NCBI GenBank assembly: GCA_016783505.1
Contig: JADHWK010000050.1
Span: 1 to 15,837 of the forward strand
Direction of reading: 5' to 3'
Length of the DNA: 15,837 bases
From: Candidatus Zhuqueibacterota bacterium
GTDB taxonomy: Bacteria; BS750m-G25
Of the stretch, positions 1 through 6,308 are shown piece by piece. A program made the position numbers and the translations under genes. Below the pieces are notes generated by a model. The model had not been told where the DNA came from and ran no database searches. It worked only from the letters and a program-made list of their open reading frames with translations. Positions within the stretch are counted from its first letter, which is position 1, and each line of letters opens with the position of its first letter.

Positions 1-207
1 TTCACAACTTAAAGGTTCAGTGAACGTAAGGATGAACGCAACCGACAGACGGGAGACGAAACGAGCAGTCCAACCGATAGATCCCGTCCCGAAGTTTCGG
101 GATCGGGACAACCCGTTAATTTCTTGTAGCTAATTCTTAGAATTTCCGAGACGTTGAGTTATAACCTTTTTTGTGACGAGTATCAAAACAACATAAAGTA
201 GTTTGAA
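1..207. other. Non-coding upstream region
   Basis: I see no credible gene here. Positions 20-80 are rich in GAC/GAAC-like purine words without a clear period. A palindromic repeat at 82-108 is listed separately. The last 60 bases before the ATG at 208 are AT-rich and could hold a promoter, but I see no convincing -35/-10 pair. The upstream neighbour is outside the window, so this could be the tail of a longer intergenic region or the 3' end of an unrecognised RNA. Confidence 0.5.
82..108. repeat. TCCCGAA palindromic repeat, copy 1
   Basis: TCCCGAA (87-93) and TTCGGGA (96-102) form a perfect 7-bp inverted repeat around GT. TCCCG (82-86) and CGGGA (104-108) extend it by 5 bp with one bulged T (103). 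The 16-base core TCCCGAAGTTTCGGGA occurs in exact reverse complement at 15400-15415. This looks like a REP-like interspersed palindrome. It is not followed by a T tract, so a terminator role is unlikely. Confidence 0.6.
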
Positions 208-1509
208 ATGAATTCTTTAGTTAGACATTTGGCGTTCCTTAAAATTCTAATCATGGGCGGGCTTTTGATCCCGGGAATGACATTGTCTTTTGAAAGCCCC
301 CTCGTAGTGTTGCCCTTTCAAAACAGGACCGACCAGCGCGACCTGGACTGGCTGGGCTGGGTGTTGGCTGAACGGGTTAGCGACTATATGGGCAGGCTTT
401 CCCCATATGAACCGGTGGGACAGGATACGCTGAAAAGGGTGCTTCGAGAATGGGGATATGAGGAGTTCGGGCTGGCGGATCTGGTGCCGGTGATTCGGGT
501 GGGGGACCGCTTCGGGGCCAAAAAATTGGTACTGACCAACATAAAATCCGATAAGGATGGCCTGCTTTTAGAATCCCACCTCATTGACGTGCTGGAAGCC
601 CGCTGGGTGGATACCGTGTTGGTCTCCGGTGCCGAGGCCGATCTGTTTTACCTGGGAAAGAGATTAACCCTTGGTATCCTGGCCAAGATGGGGGCCCCGG
701 TGGATTCTGCTGATCGCGAGGGCTTTTTGCAGGAGCAAATCACGGATTACATGGTTCAGAAATTATATTATCAGGCAAGAGAGGCCGCCGCCCAATACGA
801 TTATGATAGAGCTCTGGATAATCTGGAAGAGGCCTTGGATGTCAACCCCGACTTTTCCCAGGCCAGGAAGGACTACATCGTCTACTGGGAGCTGGCCTCC
901 AGTAAACGGGTTTTTGATGAGATAATCAGTAAGACTCGCATCAGAGAAGATATGGGCCAGGAATTAGGAATTTTGGCCCACCAGATTATCTTCGGTGGCA
1001 TTCGAGTCCACGTGGACAGTCTGAAGTCGGTGGCGCTTTGGGGGTATTCTGATAGCCTCTATGCTATGCAGGTTTTCCTGACCATGACTTTTCCCGATAC
1101 CCTTAAGGAACATCTAAACCAGCAAATGGAGAAGTTGAGGGGCGGGAAGAGGGCTGACGGGAGCTACCGCATTGCGGACGATGATGGGCTGAATGTTCTC
1201 TTCTGCCGGCTTTTGAGCGTGCTTCAGCTCAAGGTCGTTTTGGTGGATTCCATGGGGGAAGTGGTTCGGGAGGCCTTTTTTAACCGCCAGAATTGTCAGC
1301 CTTACTTCCATCCGGGGATCATCCTGCCCCTGGGTCCCGATGATAAGGACCTGGGCTGGGCTCAGATGATGCCCATCTGCCCCGATTTTGATGTCTTCAG
1401 GATTTTGGAAAAACCCGTCCAATTCAGGGTAGAATTCGATAGGTTTGGACCCGATGAGGTAGGTAGAATTGAGCGATGCCTGCCCGCCATCGTGGCCCGT
1501 AAAGATTGA
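208..1509 (+). CDS. Exported CsgG/FlgO-like protein with TPR
   Basis: A 433-residue protein with an N-terminal hydrophobic segment (about residues 8-26) that looks like a signal peptide, so it is probably periplasmic or outer-membrane associated. Residues 33-61 contain VVLPFQNRT followed by LDWLGWVLAERVSDYM, the pattern of the CsgG/FlgO-type fold (VLPFxN-[RT], then a helix with LGxxLAE). Residues 186-225 (YYQAREAAAQYDYDRALDNL, then EALDVNPDF) form one clear tetratricopeptide repeat. The C-terminal half (240-433) is unrecognised and has four cysteines. The ATG at 208 has no Shine-Dalgarno, but it gives a complete signal peptide and no better start exists. FlgO-like proteins act at the outer membrane in flagellar or secretion contexts. 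No such genes are next to it, so the role stays open. Confidence 0.75.
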   Translation: MNSLVRHLAFLKILIMGGLLIPGMTLSFESPLVVLPFQNRTDQRDLDWLGWVLAERVSDYMGRLSPYEPVGQDTLKRVLREWGYEEFGLADLVPVIRVGDRFGAKKLVLTNIKSDKDGLLLESHLIDVLEARWVDTVLVSGAEADLFYLGKRLTLGILAKMGAPVDSADREGFLQEQITDYMVQKLYYQAREAAAQYDYDRALDNLEEALDVNPDFSQARKDYIVYWELASSKRVFDEIISKTRIREDMGQELGILAHQIIFGGIRVHVDSLKSVALWGYSDSLYAMQVFLTMTFPDTLKEHLNQQMEKLRGGKRADGSYRIADDDGLNVLFCRLLSVLQLKVVLVDSMGEVVREAFFNRQNCQPYFHPGIILPLGPDDKDLGWAQMMPICPDFDVFRILEKPVQFRVEFDRFGPDEVGRIERCLPAIVARKD

Positions 1510-1629
1510 GCAGTTATCCGAAATTTTGCATCTAAGCTTACTGGGACAACACGCGAAAGCTATCGATTATTAGTTCAAAGATGCCCGCTACATGGTGCGC
1601 CTGGGAGGCTGAGTGTAAGGAGGTGCAGT
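1510..1629. other. Intergenic gap before helical-repeat gene
   Basis: A 120-bp gap. No terminator or convincing promoter is visible. Its 3' end holds the strong ribosome-binding site TAAGGAGGTG (1616-1625), whose GGAGG ends 6 bases before the GTG at 1630. The transition from GC-richer coding DNA upstream to AT-richer DNA downstream falls about here, so this may be the left edge of an accessory block. Confidence 0.45.
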
Positions 1630-4323
1630 GTGAGACAGGAAAATGTGGTGGAGATCCTAAAGAAGAATGAAAATTATTGCAGTTCTGAGGTCGTGGAAAA
1701 AGCTGAAGCCCTTTTGAATAAATATGCGTCCCAGCCTGCGTTGCTCGAAATACTAGCTGCAGAATTGGAATATTTAGCAGAGCGAAAGTGTTCAGTCTCG
1801 GATTTCTCAGATTTAATAGATGTATATTCCAAACATTACGCGTTCTTTCGCAACATAAATACCCCACTTTCTAAAATCATGGTACAAGAAATAGGTAAGT
1901 GTGTGGTTGGTTTTTCTTCATTGGGTTCGCCATTGGGTGCGATACCTTCTGAGATGCTGGCTTATGTCTACTCAGAATTCTACGATCAGTTTCTAAAGAC
2001 GCTAGACCCTGAATTGACTGTCTTATTTGCTAAAAGTGTTGGTTTCATGTCCCAATACATGCCAATCAAGGTTTTACATCCGGACGTAGTAAAAAACTTA
2101 ATGCAGTTCTATCAGGACAATTGCGATTTCTTCAAAAAAGCTGATGTCAAGTACTGGGTCCTTCTGATAAACCTGTCAGGCAATATCATCTCTTTCACAG
2201 GTGAGACTAAGAATGTTGAGACGTTTTTCAATTTTTATAAAAAGAATCGGAACTCCTTTGGAAAGTTGGACTCCAGTATCGGCAAGGAAATAATAATGGC
2301 AGTCGGGGGCGTACTCAGTTCTGAATCAGATCCCACCGCTACGCGCAAGGTTGCCATTAGACTCGGAAAGATGTTGTTAAGCAATGCACTCACCTTACAG
2401 AATATCGACAAGGGGGTGGCAAAAGCATTGATAAGACAGACTTCGCCTGATGAAGAAGAGACGTTCAGAGAAGACCTTACCAAAATACTCTTAACCCTAT
2501 GCTGTGAGGCGTCCTCTTCTTTGGCTCAACTGAAAGGCGATGTTCTCTCGGCAACTATTTCTGAAATCAAGCAAACGATTTGCAGAACAGGAACCGAAGA
2601 AGCCGCAAGCGCACTTTTAAAGATCTATGTGGCGACTGCCGGGTTCCTCGCATCCCTAGAGCCAGAAATTGCCGAAGAGTTGGTCCGTTTAGCAGAATAC
2701 TTGTTTCGCGACACAGCTAATCAGCCAGGAATTATCAAACATATGGAGATTCTTGCTGAATACGCTTGGCTTTATAGCGACCTGGGAATTCATATATCGA
2801 AAAATATACTTGAGTTCACCAGCATCGAATTTACCGTTGACGGCAATGAAAAACATACTAGAAGACTTATGGAGTTCTACTCACGACACGGAAAACATTT
2901 TAAAGATGTTAATGCCGACATCGTTGAAGATCTTGTCGAACACTGCAATTCCTTTCTAATTGATGAAGACAATCAGGAACTAGCGGAGTTTATACTCAAG
3001 CTATGCGCAGGCGAGTACGAGGATGGACAAAAGTTCAATAGATCGTTAGCCAAAGAGATAGAGGCAAGAGTGGAAGAAGCGGCCAAGCAAGGCCTGCCGG
3101 AGACTGCCTTGGAGAAAACATTGATAGCGAGATTAAAACAACTGCCTAAAAAATGGGAGCCTAAAATACCGCCGAAAGGGCTAACAGTAGCAGCTTATGT
3201 GGCTTCTAAGAAGGACGTTGGTGGCCAGGACGTGCAGCCAGGTGATGCTTTTATGTCAGCGTCTACCCTAGCATTGGCAAATCAATGTCTCTTTAGCGGG
3301 CTTAAGCAAAACGCACCGTGGACTTGTGCCTATTCCATTGTTTGTCTTTCGTCTTTGGTTGAGGCTCTCGTCTCACAAAATCGCATAATTTACATTTACG
3401 ATGAGCCGCTTTTCTCTGAACGGCTCCCAATGAAGAGATGGGTCTGGGGTCTCCCAGACAAAGAGCGTCGGCTTCTTGCGCGCATCGAGTCACTCTTAAA
3501 AACGCCAGCATTAAGGCGAAGAGGAGAATTCCTTAATTTTCTGAAAGGTTATGGACTCTTTCGAAAGCTTGCTGAAGAAGCTGCCACCTATCTCAAACTT
3601 TCTTCCGTTCCTTTCGATAAAAAATGGACAGAAGATTATTTAGAGAAGCTGGCTCTCCATACCGCTGACACCCTTGAATTTTGCAGGTTTAAGAATTTTC
3701 TATACTTACCTAATCCCGTGGAGTCTACGTTTTCTACATATCATTTAGTGAACGAAAATTTGCGCGGCGCATCGGCAGCGCGAATTGCGATCATGTTAAT
3801 AGAAAGTGCCAGAGAGCGACAAGCAGTTAAAGCAAACCAAAGAAAGCAAGCTAAAGTATTTGATACCCGCCTTCCAATGATTTTTGCTGCAGTACTAAAA
3901 GAAGCCGATAAGCCTGAGGACATTATTCCTATCGCTTTACAAATGCGCGCGACCAAGGAAGCCAAGGTGTTCAGAGAGTGGGTCGTTTCTGTGGATAATG
4001 ATAGGTCTTTGGGAAACTTTAATAAAGAACTCGACGAGGTCCAAAATTTAGCTGACAGCTTGGCAAGTCGCGTAAAGGAGAGACCGAGGCGTATATCACT
4101 TCAGTTTGGCATCTCTGTCATCCCGCCTGCGCCGTCAATCGGGGTTTCCGTCGATGGTCCAGAATTAAGAGGGGCGCTGTTGACGAAACGGAAGAAGCAT
4201 CTTACCTTCCTTCATTCTATATTTGATGTGAGCATGTCCATAGCAAACTTAAGTAGAGAGATAAACAGAGTGTTCAAAATTAGGACAGATACAATGAAAG
4301 AGGTCATCGAACATATGTGGTAG
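1630..4323 (+). CDS. Unrecognised 897-aa alpha-helical repeat protein
   Basis: I do not recognise this protein. It has no signal peptide or membrane segment, so it is probably cytoplasmic. Residues ~20-460 contain a degenerate repeat of the form L-x-x-[FIV]-Y-x6-[FL]-x-x-[LVA]-[DNE], followed by a second amphipathic helix. The lead tyrosines are Y66, Y114 (off register by one), Y161, Y203, Y333 and Y417, i.e. spacings of 42-48 residues or multiples of them, implying a stacked-helix (alpha-solenoid) fold. Residues 515-600 form a less regular stretch (around YIYDEPLF, 588-595). A C-terminal part (~710-815) holds LPMIFAAVLKEADKPEDI and FREWVVSVDND, a pattern I believe recurs in uncharacterised bacterial proteins. 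The GTG start is set by the strong ribosome-binding site TAAGGAGGTG. DNA is more AT-rich than in the flanking housekeeping genes, and a HicBA pair follows, suggesting horizontal transfer. No catalytic motif is evident, so a scaffold or binding role is only a guess. Confidence 0.8.
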   Translation: MRQENVVEILKKNENYCSSEVVEKAEALLNKYASQPALLEILAAELEYLAERKCSVSDFSDLIDVYSKHYAFFRNINTPLSKIMVQEIGKCVVGFSSLGSPLGAIPSEMLAYVYSEFYDQFLKTLDPELTVLFAKSVGFMSQYMPIKVLHPDVVKNLMQFYQDNCDFFKKADVKYWVLLINLSGNIISFTGETKNVETFFNFYKKNRNSFGKLDSSIGKEIIMAVGGVLSSESDPTATRKVAIRLGKMLLSNALTLQNIDKGVAKALIRQTSPDEEETFREDLTKILLTLCCEASSSLAQLKGDVLSATISEIKQTICRTGTEEAASALLKIYVATAGFLASLEPEIAEELVRLAEYLFRDTANQPGIIKHMEILAEYAWLYSDLGIHISKNILEFTSIEFTVDGNEKHTRRLMEFYSRHGKHFKDVNADIVEDLVEHCNSFLIDEDNQELAEFILKLCAGEYEDGQKFNRSLAKEIEARVEEAAKQGLPETALEKTLIARLKQLPKKWEPKIPPKGLTVAAYVASKKDVGGQDVQPGDAFMSASTLALANQCLFSGLKQNAPWTCAYSIVCLSSLVEALVSQNRIIYIYDEPLFSERLPMKRWVWGLPDKERRLLARIESLLKTPALRRRGEFLNFLKGYGLFRKLAEEAATYLKLSSVPFDKKWTEDYLEKLALHTADTLEFCRFKNFLYLPNPVESTFSTYHLVNENLRGASAARIAIMLIESARERQAVKANQRKQAKVFDTRLPMIFAAVLKEADKPEDIIPIALQMRATKEAKVFREWVVSVDNDRSLGNFNKELDEVQNLADSLASRVKERPRRISLQFGISVIPPAPSIGVSVDGPELRGALLTKRKKHLTFLHSIFDVSMSIANLSREINRVFKIRTDTMKEVIEHMW

Positions 4324-4594
4324 TAAAGTTGCCAATCCTCGATAATATACTTGTCCAGGTAAGGTTTCACAACTATGAGGGGCCAACATAACGACACAGT
4401 GAAACCAGTAAAGTTTTCGATCCAGCCGCAGCTTTAATTAAATGTCACAAGAGAGGGACCCATAACTTCGGATAACATCGGCTTTCTGGTTCGCTATGCT
4501 CTCCAAAATTGGTTTGCGGCTAACTTCAGAAAGCTGAGAACGATATATGCCATATTTGAGCGAATAAAGCTATAGAAGAAAGGAGGAGGATAGC
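4324..4594. other. Intergenic region upstream of hicBA
   Basis: A 271-bp AT-rich gap without a gene. It holds an 8-bp inverted repeat (4481-4534, listed separately), a small inverted repeat ATATG-C-CATAT (4545-4555) that could be part of a hicBA operator or -10 region, and the strong ribosome-binding site AAGGAGGAGGA (4580-4590) just before the ATG of hicB. No clear terminator follows the 897-codon gene. The hicBA promoter is expected here, but I cannot fix its -35 and -10 boxes. Confidence 0.4.
4481..4534. repeat. Long-loop inverted repeat
   Basis: GCTTTCTG (4481-4488) and CAGAAAGC (4527-4534) are perfect 8-bp arms. The 38-base loop contains a smaller hairpin, CCAA-AA-TTGG (4503-4512). This could be a structured leader or a palindromic element. 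The size (54 bp) resembles an integron attC site, but I see no RYYYAAC/GTTRRRY core pair at the ends, so that reading is not supported. Confidence 0.35.
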
Positions 4595-4837
4595 ATGTTA
4601 ACAGAATACATCAATGCTGCAATGAAAAAAGCTAAGTATGAAATTCTTTCTGACGACAACACGTTTTATGGGGAGATTCCCGGCTTTGACGGCGTCTATG
4701 CCAATGCTGGTACCCTTGAAGCATGTCGGGATGAATTGGAGGAAGTTTTAGAAGAATGGATTTTCTTTAGGATATCTCGCAACCTACCATTGCCAACAGT
4801 TGAAGGAATTGAACTGACAATTAAGGAAGCGGTTTGA
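4595..4837 (+). CDS. hicB: HicB-family antitoxin
   Basis: An 80-residue protein of the HicB/UPF0150 family, the antitoxin that binds and blocks the HicA mRNA interferase. The family signature is visible: FYGEIPGFDGVYANAGTLEA (residues 24-43), then the helix CRDELEEVLEEWI, matching the usual pattern of E-I-P-x-x-x-G-x-x-A-x-G-x-T-x-x-E-[AC]. The protein stops right after this partial RNase-H-like fold and has no C-terminal DNA-binding (HTH or RHH) domain, so repression of its own promoter by HicB alone is doubtful. A strong Shine-Dalgarno (AAGGAGGAGG) precedes the ATG. The stop TGA overlaps the ATG of hicA, indicating coupled translation. Antitoxin-first order is common for this sub-type. Confidence 0.9.
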   Translation: MLTEYINAAMKKAKYEILSDDNTFYGEIPGFDGVYANAGTLEACRDELEEVLEEWIFFRISRNLPLPTVEGIELTIKEAV

Positions 4838-5055
4838 TGCCTCGTTTTAGGCCTATAAAAAGAAGAGAGTTGATACATTATTTGAGAGTTTTAGGCTTCG
4901 AGGGCCCTTATTCTGGAAGGAAGCACCAATTCATGATTAAGGGTGAAATTGTTTTACGACTTCCCAATCCCCATCAGAGTGATATTAGTAAAGAATTGCT
5001 TTCCAGAATTATTAGGCAAGCAAAGATTGATAAAAAGATATGGGAAGAGCTATAG
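4837..5055 (+). CDS. hicA: HicA-family mRNA interferase toxin
   Basis: A 72-residue HicA/YcfA-type toxin with the double-stranded-RNA-binding-like fold. It cleaves mRNA and halts translation unless bound by HicB. Visible hallmarks are RELIHYLRVLGFEG near the N terminus, the catalytic histidine in GRKHQFM, and the strand-loop IVLRLPNPHQSDISKELLSR with the conserved [IL]P-N/H-x5-I-x-x-x-[ST]-[LI] pattern. The start is placed at the ATG (4837-4839), which overlaps the hicB stop as TGATG. An in-frame TTG one codon upstream (4834) is less likely. AAGGAAG at 4823-4829 can serve as ribosome-binding site. The key histidine is present and the frame is intact, so the toxin looks active. Confidence 0.9.
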   Translation: MPRFRPIKRRELIHYLRVLGFEGPYSGRKHQFMIKGEIVLRLPNPHQSDISKELLSRIIRQAKIDKKIWEEL

Positions 5056-5153
5056 GTTATTACCCACTTCACCTACTTGATCAAGGAATACGAGGAACTA
5101 TCAAAATCCCCGAAGAAAAACCTGCATTTACCAAACTTCGTGATGCGCCATAG
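5040..5153 (+). CDS. Possible 37-aa small ORF after hicA
   Basis: An ATG at 5040 opens a 37-codon frame that overlaps the hicA end by 16 bases and stops at TAG 5151-5153. The product (beginning MGRAIGYYPLHLLDQGIRG, later IKIPEEKPAF) has protein-like composition, but I do not recognise it and see no ribosome-binding site. It may be a genuine small gene coupled to hicA, a remnant of a decayed gene, or chance. Coding status is uncertain. Confidence 0.2.
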   Translation: MGRAIGYYPLHLLDQGIRGTIKIPEEKPAFTKLRDAP

Positions 5154-5317
5154 AATTTGTTTGGGGAGTGACAACAGACTAGGGGAACGCATTTTCCTTG
5201 CGATCGGTCAGGCGCCCGATTGAAAAGTACGCCACAAAACCAAAATTTCGGGATTACTCCTCTTATTCCCACTTTTATACAGCAGATCATTGCCGCTGGC
5301 GAATTGATGAAAGGTCA
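5154..5317. other. Gap between hicA region and Cys-cluster gene
   Basis: No well-supported gene. The frame of the downstream protein is open back to a TTG at 5198, adding 40 residues (beginning RSVRRPIEKYATKPKF) that lack obvious protein character. I therefore place the start downstream. Another frame, ending at a TGA at 5220-5222, is also open for about 50 codons, so this may be degraded coding sequence. Confidence 0.35.
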
Positions 5318-6124
5318 ATGGATCGCATGGATAAAGAACGCCTCAAGAAACTCGCTGGAAACCCAAAGTTCATTCCGGGTATTTATAATTCCTGTGATCG
5401 GTGGTGTGAACGTTGTCCGTTCACCTCACGCTGCCTGAATTTCGCAGTCGGTGAAGAACAATTTAATGATCCAAAATCCCGTGACATAAATAACAAGGCT
5501 TTCTGGGCAAAGCTGTCGGAAACGTTTCGGCTAACGCTTGAAATGTTGAAAGAAATGGCGGAGGAGGAGGGCATTGATCTGGATTCCATTGATCTTGAGA
5601 AAGGAGTGGAGGAAGAGAGGCGCAGAAGAGTAACTGCCAAGAACCACGAATGTTCCCGTGCGGCGAAGGTCTATGGGGAAATGGTGGATAACTGGTTCGA
5701 TTCAGCAAAAGGACTATTTGAAAAAAAAGGTGATGAGCTAAGCTTAAAAGTACGGCTCGAGATACCGGATGTCAACCCAATTGGTGAAGCCGCCAGCCTC
5801 AAAGATGCAGTGGAAATCATCCGCTGGTATCAGCATCAGATTTACGTCAAACTTATGAGGGCAATTCGAGGGAGCTTGCAAGAAAGACCGGAGATTCTGG
5901 ATGAATTTCCCAGGGACTCGGATGGTTCAGCAAAGGTGGCGTTGATTGCTATGGATCGTTCGATTGCTGCCTGGGGAGAAATCGGTAACCATTTCCCTGA
6001 ACGAGAGGATGACATCCTCGATCTGCTTGTGCATCTTGACCGGCTACGCAGGAAAACCGAGAAAGTTTTCCCTGCGGCAAGGGCATTTGTCCGACCGGGA
6101 TTCGACGAAGTAGAACACGGATGA
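5318..6124 (+). CDS. Hypothetical protein with four-Cys cluster
   Basis: A 268-residue protein from the ATG at 5318, with GAAAGG just upstream. ATG 5327 (residue 4) is an equally plausible start, and a TTG at 5198 would add 40 residues. The distinctive part is FIPGIYNSCDRWCERCPFTS (residues 18-37), giving cysteines 26, 30, 33 and 39 spaced C-x3-C-x2-C-x5-C. This is a probable metal (Zn or Fe-S) site. The first three match the radical-SAM spacing C-x3-C-x2-C, but the rest of the protein is helical, charged and too short for that fold. Residues 63-120 and 160-250 look helical. From memory, similar 'YNxCDRWCERCPFTSRC' proteins occur as conserved hypotheticals in Bacteroidetes and deltaproteobacteria-like genomes, but I cannot verify this. 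There is no signal peptide. Function unknown. Confidence 0.75.
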   Translation: MDRMDKERLKKLAGNPKFIPGIYNSCDRWCERCPFTSRCLNFAVGEEQFNDPKSRDINNKAFWAKLSETFRLTLEMLKEMAEEEGIDLDSIDLEKGVEEERRRRVTAKNHECSRAAKVYGEMVDNWFDSAKGLFEKKGDELSLKVRLEIPDVNPIGEAASLKDAVEIIRWYQHQIYVKLMRAIRGSLQERPEILDEFPRDSDGSAKVALIAMDRSIAAWGEIGNHFPEREDDILDLLVHLDRLRRKTEKVFPAARAFVRPGFDEVEHG

Positions 6125-6308
6125 CACGCCTGCCTGCCGCAGGCAGGGATAAGGCGGATTCACACGGATTGATAACATTAAATGTTTTATTATTCTGATA
6201 AAGCGGTTAAGCCGTTTTAATGGACTTTAAGGGTTAGTGGGAAAAATCCCAAATCTGGGGTAATGGAATCTGTGGCGCCTGTAGAGCGTTTATCAACAAA
6301 TCAGAATC
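6125..6308. other. Intergenic region upstream of mutase gene
   Basis: A 184-bp gap with three hairpins: the GC-rich palindrome at 6129-6147, a stem at 6199-6219 (TAAAGCGG / CCGTTTTA, one G-U pair, loop TTAAG) that could be a weak terminator for the upstream gene, and TGGGA-AAAA-TCCCA at 6238-6251. Words like CACACGGATT near 6160 resemble the widespread ACACGGAT-type dispersed repeats. No ribosome-binding site precedes the ATG at 6309. Confidence 0.4.
6129..6147. repeat. CCTGCCTG palindromic repeat
   Basis: CCTGCCTGCCGCAGGCAGG is a perfect inverted repeat with 8-bp arms and a CCG loop, five bases after the stop of the upstream gene. Such CCTGCCTG/CAGGCAGG palindromes are typical dispersed intergenic repeats. 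No T tract follows, so it is listed as a repeat rather than a terminator, although it would form a stable RNA hairpin that could protect an mRNA 3' end. Confidence 0.6.

Noticed and set aside
1114-1422. 102-codon minus-strand frame inside the first gene
   Set aside because: It is antisense to a well-supported coding region and has no recognisable protein features.
4481-4534. Integron attC-like site
   Set aside because: Size and folding are similar, but the RYYYAAC and GTTRRRY ends are missing and no integrase is present.
5198-5317. 40-residue N-terminal extension of the Cys-cluster protein from a TTG
   Set aside because: Weak start codon without ribosome-binding site. The ATG at 5318 lies just before the first well-formed helix and conserved-looking segment.
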